In this document: positions 13,009-21,657 of the stretch, one piece after another
Layout of the letters: every line of letters starts with the position of its first letter
How positions within the stretch are numbered: the stretch's first letter is position 1
DNA from: JAVBOW01 sp031551595
GTDB lineage: Bacteria; Bacteroidota; Bacteroidia; Bacteroidales; Rikenellaceae
Length of the DNA: 24,857 bases
Assembly (NCBI GenBank): GCA_031551595.1
Contig: JAVBNK010000163.1
Coordinates: forward strand, 1 to 24,857
Direction: 5' to 3'
Notes under the pieces: model-generated
What the model saw: only the letters and a program-made list of their open reading frames with translations
Told to the model about the DNA's origin: nothing
The model's database searches: none
Position numbers and translations under genes: made by a program

Positions 13009-14316
13009 ATGAAGAACACCTTGATCGACCCCGCGCTGGTCAAACGCTCGATGGAATCGCTCTACATCGACGACCTCAACAAAGCCTCGATCCGACAGAT
13101 GGGGGGCATCGTACGCCATATAGAACAGGAATCGGGTACGGAGTTCATCCACTTCGAGATGGGCGTCCCGGGATTCGCCCCTTCGGCCATCGGCACGGCC
13201 GCCGAAAAGAAAGCCCTCGAGGACGGCATTCCCTCGGTGTATCCCCCGATGGAAGGCATCCCGGCCCTGAAAACCGAAACCGCGCGTTTCTTCAGGGCCT
13301 TCCTCGATACGGAGATCTCGCCCGAAGGCTGCATCCCGACCGTGGGTTCGATGCAGGGCGCCTACGCGTCGATGATGCTCTGCACGCAGCTCGACCCGAA
13401 GAAAGATACGATCCTGTTCATCGACCCGGGTTTCTCGGTGCAGAAAACCCAGACCAAAGTGATCGGCATCAAGAGCGTGGCTTTCGACCTGTACCACTTC
13501 CGCGACGAAAAATTCGCCCCGAAGCTCGAAGAGTACCTCAAAGCGGGCAACATCGCCGCCGTGATCTACTCCAACCCCAACAATCCCACATGGATGTGCC
13601 TGTGCGAGGCGGAGCTGAAGGTGATCGGCGAGATGTGTACCAAATACGACGTGATCGTCCTGGAGGACCTCGCCTACATGGCCATGGACTTCCGCACGGA
13701 GCTGGGCATCCCGTTCCAGGCGCCCTACCAGCCCACCGTGTCGCACTACACGGACAACTACGTGATCCTGATGAGCGCCTCGAAGATCTTCAGCTATGCC
13801 GGCCAGCGCATCGCCATGATCGGCATCTCGGACAAACTGTTCAACCGCGACTACCCCGTGCTGAAGGAGCGTTACGGCGTGTCGAAATTCGGCCAGTCGA
13901 TGATCCAGAATATCCTCTACTGCCTCTCGTCGGGCACGGCCCACACCCCGCAATACGCCCTGGCGGCGATGCTCAAAGCGGCCAACGACGGCTCCTATAA
14001 CTTCGTCGAGGACATGAAGGAATACGGCCGCCGCAGCGCCAAACTCAAGGAGGTCTTCCTGCGCAACGGCTTCAACATCATCTACGACAAGGACATCGAC
14101 CAGCCCGTGGGCGACGGTTTCTTCTTTACGGTGGGTTACAAGGGCATGGAAGGCGGCGAGTTGCTGCTCCGGCTGTTGCATTACGGCGTGAATGCGATCG
14201 TGCTCTCGACCACCGGCAGCCAGCAGCAAGGCCTGCGCATCAGCGCCTCGGCCGTCAAACCCCACCACTACCGGTTGCTCGACGAACGCCTGAGAATGTT
14301 CACGGAAAACAACTGA
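13009..14316 (+). CDS. PLP-dependent aminotransferase, class I/II
   Basis: A 435-residue fold-type I aminotransferase that exchanges an amino group between an amino acid and a 2-oxoacid. Signatures: SNPNNPTW at 188-195, LEDLAY with Asp220 (pyridine nitrogen) and Tyr223, the Schiff-base lysine Lys259 in SASKIFSYAGQR, and Arg267 (phosphate contact). The C-terminal arginine binding the substrate carboxylate is probably in GLRISAS near the end. The substrate cannot be read from sequence. The start at 13009 follows a consensus promoter and removes an upstream extension that lacks similarity. The next gene, 112 bases on with no new promoter, is an ADP-forming acyl-CoA synthetase, suggesting a role in amino-acid fermentation rather than biosynthesis (inference). 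Confidence 0.9.
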   Translation: MKNTLIDPALVKRSMESLYIDDLNKASIRQMGGIVRHIEQESGTEFIHFEMGVPGFAPSAIGTAAEKKALEDGIPSVYPPMEGIPALKTETARFFRAFLDTEISPEGCIPTVGSMQGAYASMMLCTQLDPKKDTILFIDPGFSVQKTQTKVIGIKSVAFDLYHFRDEKFAPKLEEYLKAGNIAAVIYSNPNNPTWMCLCEAELKVIGEMCTKYDVIVLEDLAYMAMDFRTELGIPFQAPYQPTVSHYTDNYVILMSASKIFSYAGQRIAMIGISDKLFNRDYPVLKERYGVSKFGQSMIQNILYCLSSGTAHTPQYALAAMLKAANDGSYNFVEDMKEYGRRSAKLKEVFLRNGFNIIYDKDIDQPVGDGFFFTVGYKGMEGGELLLRLLHYGVNAIVLSTTGSQQQGLRISASAVKPHHYRLLDERLRMFTENN

Positions 14317-14348
14317 TTGTATACATCGCGGCTGCCGGGGGCAGCCGC

Positions 14349-14400
14349 CGCTCTCCGCGGCTGCGGGGACGGTGATAAAGTCGCCGGGCCGCGGAGAGCG
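14349..14400 (+). repeat. Long-range 12-bp hairpin between the aminotransferase and synthetase genes
   Basis: CGCTCTCCGCGG (14349-14360) pairs exactly with CCGCGGAGAGCG (14389-14400) around a 28-base loop. No T run and no promoter follow. It may attenuate or stabilise the downstream part of the transcript. Confidence 0.65.
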
Positions 14401-14428
14401 AATCACAACGACTTAATACCTACTGCAT

Positions 14429-16486
14429 ATGGTCAACAAACAATTGCTCAATCCCGCGTCGGTGGTCGTCGTGGGCGGTTCGGACGACACGTACAAACCG
14501 GGCGGCGCCGTGCTGAGCAACCTTATCGAAAGCCCCTTCTCCGGGCCGGTCTATGTGGTCAACCCCAAGGCCGATAGCGTCCAGGGCATCAAATCGTACC
14601 ACACGGTCGACGAACTCCCCGAAGTCGAGTGCGCGATCATCGCCATCGCCGCCAAATTCTGCCTCGATACGGTCAAAACCCTCGCCCATAAGAAAGGCAC
14701 GCGGGCGTTCGTGATCCTCTCGGCAGGTTTCAGCGAAGAGAACGCCGAAGGCGCCGAGATCGAGCGCCGGATCGTCGAGGTGATCGATTCGGTGGGCGGC
14801 GCCCTGATCGGCCCCAACTGCACGGGCATCCTGACGACCCACTACAACGGCAACTTCACCTCGCCGGTGCCCCAACTCGACCCGCGCGGCGTGGACTTCA
14901 TTTCGGGCTCGGGCGCGACGGCCATCTTCATCGTCGACAACGGTATGCGCAAGGGGCTGAAATTTTCGAGCGTGTTCGCCGTGGGCAACTCGGCGCAGAT
15001 CGGCGTCGAGGAAGTGCTGGAATACATGGACAACTCGTTCGACCCGGCGACCAGTTCGCGCGTGAAACTGTTATATGTGGAGAGCATCAGCAAGCCGGAG
15101 AAATTCCTGCGCCACGCCTCGTCGCTGGTGCGCAAGGGATGCCGCATCGCCGCTGTGAAATCGGGCAGCTCGGCCGCCGGAAGCCGCGCCGCATCGTCGC
15201 ATACCGGCGCACTGGCCTCGCCCGACGTGGCTGTCGAAGCGCTGCTGCGCAAGGCGGGCATCGTGCGCTGCCACGGCCGCGAAGAGTTGACCACCGTGGC
15301 CAGCATCTTCTGCTATCCCGAACTGAAAGGCAAGAACATCGCCATCGTCACCCACGCGGGAGGCCCGGCGGTGATGCTCACGGACGCGCTCTCGAACGGC
15401 GGCCTCGAAATCCCCCACCTGGAAGGCCCCAAAGCCCAGGAGTTGCTCGCGAAGCTCTTCCCCGGCTCGTCGGTGGGCAACCCGATCGATTTCCTGGCCA
15501 CGGGCACGGCCGAACAGTTAGGCGAGATCATCGACGCCTGCGAGCGCGACTTCCCCGGGATCGACGGCATCGCCGTGATTTTCGGAAGCCCCGGCCTGTT
15601 CCCCATTTTCGATGTGTACGACCTGCTGCTCAGCAAGATCAAAACGGCAAAGAAACCTATATTCCCCATCTTCCCCTCGTACGGCTATGTGAAGGCCGAG
15701 GTGGAAAAGTTCGTGGCCGACGGCGGCGTATGCTTCCAGGACGAAGTGACATTCGGCTCGGCGCTGGCCAAAATATTCTACACCCCGGCCCCGGAACCCG
15801 CTGCGGCGACCCTTCCGGCGGTGGACAAAGCCCGCATCCGCAAGGTGGTGGACGGCGCTGAAAACGGCTACCTCGCCCCGGGACAGATCCATGAGATCCT
15901 CGATGCGGCAAGCATCGCCCGCGCCCGCGAAGGCGTGGCCACGAAGCGGGAAGAGTGCGTCGAACTGGCCCGTAAGATCGGTTTCCCGCTGGTGATGAAA
16001 GTCGTCGGCCCGGTGCATAAATCGGATGTGGGCGGAGTGGTGCTCAACGTGCGCGACGAAGAAACCGTCGCCCGCGAGTTCGACCGCATGATCCAAATCA
16101 AAGACACCTACGCCATCATGCTGGCGCAGCAGCTCTCGGGAACCGAGGTGTTTATCGGCGCCAAGCGCGAGGGTTCGTTCGGACATATCGTGATGTGCGG
16201 CCTGGGCGGCATCTTCATCGAAGTGCTCAAAGACGTGCAGTCCGGCCTCGCGCCTATTTCGCAGACGGACGCCGCCGGGATGATCAAACGCCTGCGTTCG
16301 TACCGCATCATCGAGGGCGTGCGCGGCCAGGAGTCCGTCAACCAGGAGCGTTTCGCAGAGATGGTGTCGAGGGTGTCGGTGCTGGTCGAAACCGCGCCGG
16401 AGATCTTCGAGATGGACCTCAATCCGCTGCTGGGCAACAGCAAGGACGTGGTGGCCGTCGATGCACGCATCAGAATAGAAAAATAG
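14429..16486 (+). CDS. Acyl-CoA synthetase (ADP-forming), fused alpha-beta
   Basis: NDP-forming acyl-CoA synthetases turn an acyl-CoA plus ADP and phosphate into the free acid plus ATP, a substrate-level energy step in anaerobes. The 685-residue protein has the CoA-binding domain first (SVVVVGGSDD at 11-20, IGPNCTGI around 127-134), then the succinyl-CoA-ligase-like domains with the phosphorylated histidine His258 in SSHTGALAS. A C-terminal ATP-grasp domain (about 470-685) contains FPLVMKVVGPVHKSDVGG and ends with EMDLNPLL. The fused order is the usual acd arrangement. Acetate or a longer branched or aryl acid could be the product; the aminotransferase upstream favours acids derived from amino acids (inference). 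Confidence 0.92.
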   Translation: MVNKQLLNPASVVVVGGSDDTYKPGGAVLSNLIESPFSGPVYVVNPKADSVQGIKSYHTVDELPEVECAIIAIAAKFCLDTVKTLAHKKGTRAFVILSAGFSEENAEGAEIERRIVEVIDSVGGALIGPNCTGILTTHYNGNFTSPVPQLDPRGVDFISGSGATAIFIVDNGMRKGLKFSSVFAVGNSAQIGVEEVLEYMDNSFDPATSSRVKLLYVESISKPEKFLRHASSLVRKGCRIAAVKSGSSAAGSRAASSHTGALASPDVAVEALLRKAGIVRCHGREELTTVASIFCYPELKGKNIAIVTHAGGPAVMLTDALSNGGLEIPHLEGPKAQELLAKLFPGSSVGNPIDFLATGTAEQLGEIIDACERDFPGIDGIAVIFGSPGLFPIFDVYDLLLSKIKTAKKPIFPIFPSYGYVKAEVEKFVADGGVCFQDEVTFGSALAKIFYTPAPEPAAATLPAVDKARIRKVVDGAENGYLAPGQIHEILDAASIARAREGVATKREECVELARKIGFPLVMKVVGPVHKSDVGGVVLNVRDEETVAREFDRMIQIKDTYAIMLAQQLSGTEVFIGAKREGSFGHIVMCGLGGIFIEVLKDVQSGLAPISQTDAAGMIKRLRSYRIIEGVRGQESVNQERFAEMVSRVSVLVETAPEIFEMDLNPLLGNSKDVVAVDARIRIEK

Positions 16487-16503
16487 TCCCCTGGGTATCA
16501 GGA

Positions 16504-16537
16504 AGAAGGGCGCAGGACATTAGTCCTGCGCCCTTCT
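16504..16537 (+). terminator. Terminator hairpin of the acyl-CoA synthetase gene
   Basis: Perfect 15-bp stem AGAAGGGCGCAGGAC (16504-16518) with its complement (16523-16537) and loop ATTA, 17 bases after the stop. No T run follows, as with other hairpins here. Confidence 0.7.
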
Positions 16538-16894
16538 CATTGGCATTTCCGGGAGGAATATGTGGTTTCGGTCGTCCTGTATGTTATAACACAGGAGGTA
16601 TTCCCGGCCTTCCGCCAAGCCATCGGCGGCGGGTCCGGGGATGCACATTGTTTTTACGCGGAGAATGCGGCAGAGGCCGCGTATGACGGACGATCCCGGG
16701 CTGCGTTTTCCGGCCGCCGTGCGGCCCTCCGCGAACGGGACGACCCGGGGACCGGCGACCGCCACGGACCACCAGTATCCCAATTGCCGGAAGACCCTCG
16801 GGAAGTGGAGCGCGACAAACCCGGCCCCTCCGGGGCCCCGGTTGGAAACAGAGGCGTTGCGACACGGCGGCCGGGCGTACTTTCAATCCGAAGC
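16538..16894. other. Gene-free gap, unassigned
   Basis: Several frames are open on both strands because of GC content, but none has recognisable similarity or a plausible start. I see no promoter or repeat in this part. Confidence 0.5.
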
Positions 16895-17138
16895 AACGTG
16901 GGTTGCGCTTAAGCAACTCATCCTTCCCTTGGGCCAATGGCTATTCATAGCCATTGGCAAGCCCGCCCCTGTCAACCGACGCCAAGCCGGGCGTCGTCAA
17001 ACTTGTTTGAATGGCCGGGGCGCGAAGGAGGAGGGCGAAGCCAACGGACGGGCAGGGGGTGGGGTTTTCAGTACCCATGCGGCTTCGGCAGAAGCCGTTC
17101 ACGCGAATCACGCTTAAGAAATCCCGAAATTTGATGCC
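16895..17138 (-). repeat. Dispersed intergenic repeat, module A copy 2 with inserted module C
   Basis: Reverse-oriented copy of 7421-7594. Read on the minus strand it runs GGCATCAAA, TTAAGC, hairpin CGGCTTC-TGCC-GAAGCCG, CGCATGGGTACTGAAAAC, then module C (17047 down to 16971: TTGGCTTC, CTCCTCCTT, TCAAAC-AA-GTTTGA, GCGTCGGTTGAC), GGGGCGGGCTTGC, and a 12-bp hairpin (16933-16944 with 16947-16958) where copy 1 has CCGGCC-TTTCA-GGCC. It closes with GAGTTGCTTAAGCGCAACC. A further TTAAGCGCAACTCTCGTTAA lies at 17165-17184. Module C recurs alone at 21408-21482. Confidence 0.75.
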
Positions 17139-17273
17139 GATAAACAGTAATTTAATGCGGTTTATTAAGCGCAACTCTCGTTAAGTACGCCCGGTTTCCG
17201 TACCGGCCATGCGAAATCCCGCCGCCCGCGAAGGCCGATCCCCGCCATTTTCACGGTTTTTCAGAAATTTTAT

Positions 17274-17281
17274 TATTTTTG
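17274..17281 (+). promoter_or_regulatory. -7 box of ileS
   Basis: TATTTTTG, 25 bases before the GTG start. No clear TTTG at the -33 position. Confidence 0.5.
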
Positions 17282-17306
17282 TCCCTTTAACCAAACTCGA
17301 CGCGCA

Positions 17307-20300
17307 GTGAAATTTAAAGAGTACAAAGGTTTAGACCTTTCCCGCACAGGTTCGGAAATAGAGCGGCTCTGGCAATCGGAAGACACGTTCCACCAAAGCA
17401 TTACGCAACGCGAAGGCTCCCCGACGTTCGTGTTCTACGAGGGCCCTCCCTCGGCCAACGGGACGCCCGGCATCCACCATGTCATGGCGCGTACGATCAA
17501 GGATATTTTCTGCCGCTACAAGACCCAGCGCGGCTACCTGGTCCACCGCAAGGCCGGATGGGATACCCATGGCCTGCCCGTAGAGCTGGGCGTGGAGAAG
17601 AAACTCGGCATCACGAAAGAGGATATAGGCGTCAAAATCTCGATCGAGGAGTATAACCGCACCTGCCGCGAGGCGGTGATGGAATTCACCGGCCTGTGGG
17701 AAAACCTCACCCGGAGGATGGGCTACTGGGTCAACATGGACGACCCGTACATCACCTACGACAACAAATACATCGAAACCCTGTGGTGGATGCTGCGCCA
17801 GCTCTACGACAAAGGGCTCCTGTATAAAGGATATACCATACAACCCTACTCGCCGGCGGCAGGAACGGGGCTGTCGAACCACGAGCTGAACCAGCCCGGC
17901 TGCTACCGCGACGTGAAGGACACCACCTGCACGGCGCAGTTCCGCGTGGTGCGCGACGAACGCTCCGGACGATTGTTCGACGGGGCGCAGGGTGAGGTGT
18001 TCTTCCTGGCCTGGACGACCACCCCATGGACTCTGCCCTCGAACACGGCGCTGGCCGTGGGACCGTCTATAGAATACGTACGCGTGGCGTGCGAGAATCC
18101 CTATACGCATCAACCGCAGACCGTCATCCTCGCCAAAGACCTCCACGACAGCTACTTCGGCAAAAAGTTGGAAGGCACGGTCATCGGAGAGCCGATGAAG
18201 GGTACGGAACTGGCCGGTGTGCGCTACGGGCAGCTGATGCCGTGGGTACGGCCGGACGGCGACGCGTTCCGGGTGATCACGGGCGACTTCGTCACCACGA
18301 GCGACGGTACGGGCATCGTGCACATCGCCCCCACGTTCGGCGCGGACGACGACCGGGTGGCCAAAGCGGCCGGGATCGCCCCCCTCGTGATGATCGACAA
18401 GGGCGGCAAACAGCAACCGATGGTCGACAAAAGCGGTAAATTCTATGCGATCGAAGACCTCGACCCGGATTTCGTACGCGAAAGGGTGGACACAGAATTA
18501 TACAGCCTGTACGCAGGCCGCTTCGTGAAGAACGCCTACGACGACGCCCGGGGCGAAGAGGACGAAACGCTCGACGTGGAACTGGCCGTGATGCTCAAAG
18601 CACAAGGGCTGGCGTTCAAAATCGAAAAGCACATCCACTCCTATCCCCACTGCTGGCGGACGGACAAGCCTGTGCTCTATTACCCCCTCGACTCGTGGTT
18701 CATCAGGACCACAGCCATGCGCGACCGCATGATCGAGTTGAATAAAACCATCAACTGGAAACCCGAATCGACGGGCACGGGCCGTTTCGGTAAGTGGCTC
18801 GAAGGGCTGGTGGACTGGAACTTGTCGCGTTCGCGTTTCTGGGGCACGCCGCTGCCGATCTGGGCCACGGAAGACCATGCGCAGATGAAATGCATCGGCT
18901 CGGTGGCCGAACTGAAGGCCGAGATCGCCAAATCGGTGGCCGCAGGGTTCATGGCCGACAATCCGCTGGCAGGCTTCGATGAAGGGGACTTCTCAAAGGC
19001 GAATTATGAAAAATTCGACCTGCACCGCCCGTGGGTGGACTCGGTCGTCCTCGTTTCGGACGAGGGCGAACGCATGTACCGCGAACCCGACCTGATCGAC
19101 GTTTGGTTCGATTCGGGCGCAATGCCCTATGCACAAGTGCACTACCCGTTCGAGATGGCCGACGCCGATTTCAAAAACGTCTACCCGGCCGACTACATTG
19201 CCGAAGGAGTGGACCAGACCCGCGGGTGGTTCTTCACGCTGCATGCGTTGGCGGTGATGCTGTTCGACTCGGTGGCCTTCAAAAACATCATTTCCAACGG
19301 GTTGGTGTTGGACAAGAACGGCAACAAAATGTCCAAGCGCCTGGGCAATGCGGTCGATCCGTTCCAGGCGATGGACACCTACGGGCCGGACGCAGTGCGC
19401 TGGTACATGATCAGCAACGCCCAGCCATGGGACAACCTCAAATTCGATATGGAGGGAGTGGACGAAGTGCGCCGCAAGTTCTTCGGCACCCTGTATAATA
19501 CCTACAGCTTCTTGGCGCTGTACGCCAACGTCGACGGTTTCACGGGCCGCGAGGCACAGGTGCCTGTAACGCAGCGGCCGGAGATCGACCGTTGGATCAT
19601 CTCACTGCTCAACACGCTGGTCGCCGATGTGACCGGACGGCTGGAGGATTACGACCCCACCCCGGCGGCACGCATGATCCAGGATTTCGTGGGCGAGAGC
19701 CTCTCGAACTGGTATGTGCGCCTGAACCGCAAGCGTTTCTGGGGCGGCGGCATGACCGAAGATAAACTCGCCGCTTACCAGACCCTATACACCTGCCTGG
19801 AAACGGTGGCACGCCTGGCCGCGCCGTTCGCCCCGTTCATCACGGAGCAGGTCTTCCGCGACCTGAACGCCGTAAGCGGCCGTTTTTCGGAAAATTCGGT
19901 GCACCTCGCCCCATTCCCGGTGGCCGATACCGCACTGATCGACCGAGGGTTGGAAGACATGATGTCGCTGGCGCAGCGCATCTCGTCGATGACCCTCGCG
20001 CTGAGGCGCAAGGTGAACATCAAGGTGCGCCAACCGTTGCAGAAGATCATCATCCCGCTACTGGACCGCGACATGGCCCGCCACATCGAAGCGGCACGCA
20101 ATTTGATCATGGCAGAGGTGAACGTCAAGGAGATAGAGCTCATCGCGCAGACGACCGGGCTGATCACCAAACGCATCAAGCCCAACTTCAAGACCCTCGG
20201 GCCAAAGTACGGCAAGCAGATGAAGCAGATCTCGGCGCTGACGGCGGCCTTCACGCAGGAGGATATCGCCCGACTGGAGGCCGACGGCGGCATGACGATG

Positions 20301-20696
20301 ACCGTGGACGGCGAAGCGCTTCCGATGGAACTCGTTGATTTCGAGATCACCTCGGAAGACATGCCGGGATGGCTCGTGGCCTCGGAAGGCAAGCTGACCG
20401 TAGCGCTGGACGTGACCGTGACCGGGGAGTTGCGCCGCGAAGGCATCGCCCGCGAACTGGTCAACCGCATCCAGAACCTGCGCAAGGAGAGCGGCCTGGA
20501 AGTGACCGACAAGATCCGCGTGCAGATCGGGCGGCAGGATTTCCTGGCCGACGCGGTGACGCAATTCGCAGGCTACATCGCCTCGCAAACCCTCGCCACG
20601 GGCGTGGAACTGGCCGCCGAACCCTCAGGCGATTTCGCCAGCGAGGCCGATATTGACGAACAAATAGTTAAAATAGGGATAACCAAGGAAAAATAA
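17307..20696 (+). CDS. ileS: Isoleucyl-tRNA synthetase
   Basis: Charges tRNA-Ile with isoleucine; class I synthetase. The 1129-residue protein has EGPPSANGTPGIHHVMAR with the HIGH-type motif GIHH at 55-58, the CP1 editing domain (TTPWTLPSNTALAVGP around 231-246) and KMSKR at 674-678. The C-terminus continues through an anticodon-binding region to KIGITKEK without the cysteine zinc finger of the E. coli type. That and the length suggest the eukaryote-like IleS group, which in other bacteria is poorly inhibited by mupirocin (family knowledge; not testable here). The start is GTG at 17307: no ATG precedes it in frame and VKFKEYKGLDLS aligns with the usual beginning. It follows a long gene-free gap. 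Confidence 0.97.
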   Translation: MKFKEYKGLDLSRTGSEIERLWQSEDTFHQSITQREGSPTFVFYEGPPSANGTPGIHHVMARTIKDIFCRYKTQRGYLVHRKAGWDTHGLPVELGVEKKLGITKEDIGVKISIEEYNRTCREAVMEFTGLWENLTRRMGYWVNMDDPYITYDNKYIETLWWMLRQLYDKGLLYKGYTIQPYSPAAGTGLSNHELNQPGCYRDVKDTTCTAQFRVVRDERSGRLFDGAQGEVFFLAWTTTPWTLPSNTALAVGPSIEYVRVACENPYTHQPQTVILAKDLHDSYFGKKLEGTVIGEPMKGTELAGVRYGQLMPWVRPDGDAFRVITGDFVTTSDGTGIVHIAPTFGADDDRVAKAAGIAPLVMIDKGGKQQPMVDKSGKFYAIEDLDPDFVRERVDTELYSLYAGRFVKNAYDDARGEEDETLDVELAVMLKAQGLAFKIEKHIHSYPHCWRTDKPVLYYPLDSWFIRTTAMRDRMIELNKTINWKPESTGTGRFGKWLEGLVDWNLSRSRFWGTPLPIWATEDHAQMKCIGSVAELKAEIAKSVAAGFMADNPLAGFDEGDFSKANYEKFDLHRPWVDSVVLVSDEGERMYREPDLIDVWFDSGAMPYAQVHYPFEMADADFKNVYPADYIAEGVDQTRGWFFTLHALAVMLFDSVAFKNIISNGLVLDKNGNKMSKRLGNAVDPFQAMDTYGPDAVRWYMISNAQPWDNLKFDMEGVDEVRRKFFGTLYNTYSFLALYANVDGFTGREAQVPVTQRPEIDRWIISLLNTLVADVTGRLEDYDPTPAARMIQDFVGESLSNWYVRLNRKRFWGGGMTEDKLAAYQTLYTCLETVARLAAPFAPFITEQVFRDLNAVSGRFSENSVHLAPFPVADTALIDRGLEDMMSLAQRISSMTLALRRKVNIKVRQPLQKIIIPLLDRDMARHIEAARNLIMAEVNVKEIELIAQTTGLITKRIKPNFKTLGPKYGKQMKQISALTAAFTQEDIARLEADGGMTMTVDGEALPMELVDFEITSEDMPGWLVASEGKLTVALDVTVTGELRREGIARELVNRIQNLRKESGLEVTDKIRVQIGRQDFLADAVTQFAGYIASQTLATGVELAAEPSGDFASEADIDEQIVKIGITKEK

Positions 20697-20717
20697 AAAT
20701 AATTTTATTCCATAATA

Positions 20718-20749
20718 ATTGTTTTATCCAATAATGTTTTGTAATTTTA
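20718..20749 (+). promoter_or_regulatory. Probable promoter of the dksA-like gene
   Basis: ATTG at 20718-20721, a 20-base spacer and TAATTTTA at 20742-20749 (one mismatch from TAnnTTTG), in an AT-rich 80-base gap. Leader about 20-25 bases. Confidence 0.5.
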
Positions 20750-20776
20750 TAAAAGTAATCATTAAGACTTACGGTT

Positions 20777-21163
20777 ATGGCAGAACTTGAAAAAACAAGG
20801 TATTCGGACGAAGAACTGGCCGAATTCAAAGCGATCATAAAGGAGAAACTCGTCAAGGCCCGCGCCGACTACGAATTGCTGCGCGCCACGATCACCCACA
20901 CTTCGTCCAACGACACGGAGGATACCTCGCCGACGTTCAAAGTGCTCGAAGAAGGTGCGGCCACGCTCTCCAAAGAAGAGTCGGGACGCCTGGCGCAACG
21001 CCAGCTCAAATTTATCCAACACCTCGAAGCCGCCCTGGTGCGCATCGAGAATAAGACGTACGGGATCTGCCGCGAAACCGGCAAACTGATCCCAAAAGAG
21101 CGCCTGCGTATCGTTCCCCACGCCACACTCTCCATTGAGGCGAAGGAGAATGAAAAACGTTAG
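20777..21163 (+). CDS. TraR/DksA-family protein without the zinc cysteines
   Basis: DksA-type proteins insert a coiled coil into the secondary channel of RNA polymerase and work with ppGpp. The 128 residues fit: acidic-start helix (residues 9-45), a linker with DTSPTF around 49-54, a second helix (60-92) and a C-terminal globular part YGICRETGKLIPKERL with RIVPHATLSIEAK. In E. coli DksA the last part carries two CxxC pairs. Here the first pair is Cys98/Thr101 and the second is Ser119/Ala122, so only one of four ligands remains and zinc binding by the usual site is impossible. The fold signature Y-G-x-C...G..I...RL...P is kept. This seems usual in Bacteroidota homologues as far as I recall. 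Single gene with its own promoter and terminator. Confidence 0.88.
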   Translation: MAELEKTRYSDEELAEFKAIIKEKLVKARADYELLRATITHTSSNDTEDTSPTFKVLEEGAATLSKEESGRLAQRQLKFIQHLEAALVRIENKTYGICRETGKLIPKERLRIVPHATLSIEAKENEKR

Positions 21164-21184
21164 GCCAATGCAAGTGGTTTTTAC

Positions 21185-21214
21185 GGAGGGCGGCTGTGTC
21201 CGCCCTCCTTTTTT
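21185..21214 (+). terminator. Intrinsic terminator of the dksA-like gene
   Basis: 9-bp stem GGAGGGCGG (21185-21193) with CCGCCCTCC (21200-21208), 6-base loop and six T, 22 bases past the stop. Confidence 0.9.
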
Positions 21215-21291
21215 GATGTAGAATAGGTTGGTTTTCTTCCTGCGGATTCTGGCCCTTGGAGAATTCGCGCCCGGAGATTTAATGGACTGAG

Positions 21292-21384
21292 GCGTTAAAA
21301 CGGCGCGTGTCCGACGAACGTCAGCTGCCTTAAGGCAACGAAAAGGAGAAGTTAGCCGTTTTAGCCGAAGGGCAGTAAATCTCA
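21292..21384 (+). repeat. Dispersed intergenic repeat, module B copy 2
   Basis: Aligns with 391-484 (see that entry). Its central hairpin is TGCC-TTAA-GGCA. Located between the dksA-like terminator and rnhA, followed by modules C and D. Confidence 0.6.
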
Positions 21385-21407
21385 GCGAATTCGACGGGCT
21401 GTCAGCC

Positions 21408-21482
21408 TTTGGCCTTCCTCCTCCTTGCAGGGTATAGTTCGAACAAGTTTCGACTCTGCCCCTGCGTCGAGCGTCGGTTGAC
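21408..21482 (+). repeat. Dispersed intergenic repeat, module C copy 2
   Basis: Matches the minus strand of 16971-17047: TTTGGCCTTC, CTCCTCCTT, TTCGAACAAGTTTCGA (the other copy has TTCAAACAAGTTTGA), GCCC and GCGTCGGTTGAC. In the other location this module sits inside module A; here it stands beside module B, so the modules are mosaic. The sequence from 21483 to 21592 is unassigned. Confidence 0.55.
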
Positions 21483-21592
21483 TTTTTTTGCATCCTTTTT
21501 TGTGTCTATTTTCTTAGAAGCGAGGGCAGCGCCGAATGTATTCGGACCCTGCCGGGCGACGACAGAAAATCACGACCGAAGGAAGTAACCCC

Positions 21593-21635
21593 AACAAAAA
21601 AGTATGTCGCCATCAGGCGAAAAAGAGTGACGAAA
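21593..21635 (+). repeat. Dispersed hairpin repeat, module D copy 2 (upstream of rnhA)
   Basis: Contains TCGCC-atc-AGGCGA with A-rich flanks like 472-510. It ends 23 bases before the rnhA ATG and so lies in its probable 5' leader or promoter. Confidence 0.55.
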
Positions 21636-21657
21636 AGAATCCAACATATCAATAGCA

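Noticed and set aside
12994..14406. 470-codon minus-strand open frame
   Set aside because: Antisense shadow of the aminotransferase gene, which has all PLP-site residues.
16520..16783. Minus-strand open frame ending through the acyl-CoA synthetase terminator
   Set aside because: Its last codons are formed by the 15-bp terminator stem; no start signal or family match.
16641..17117. 158-codon plus-strand open frame
   Set aside because: Half of it lies in repeats A and C and the rest has no recognisable sequence.
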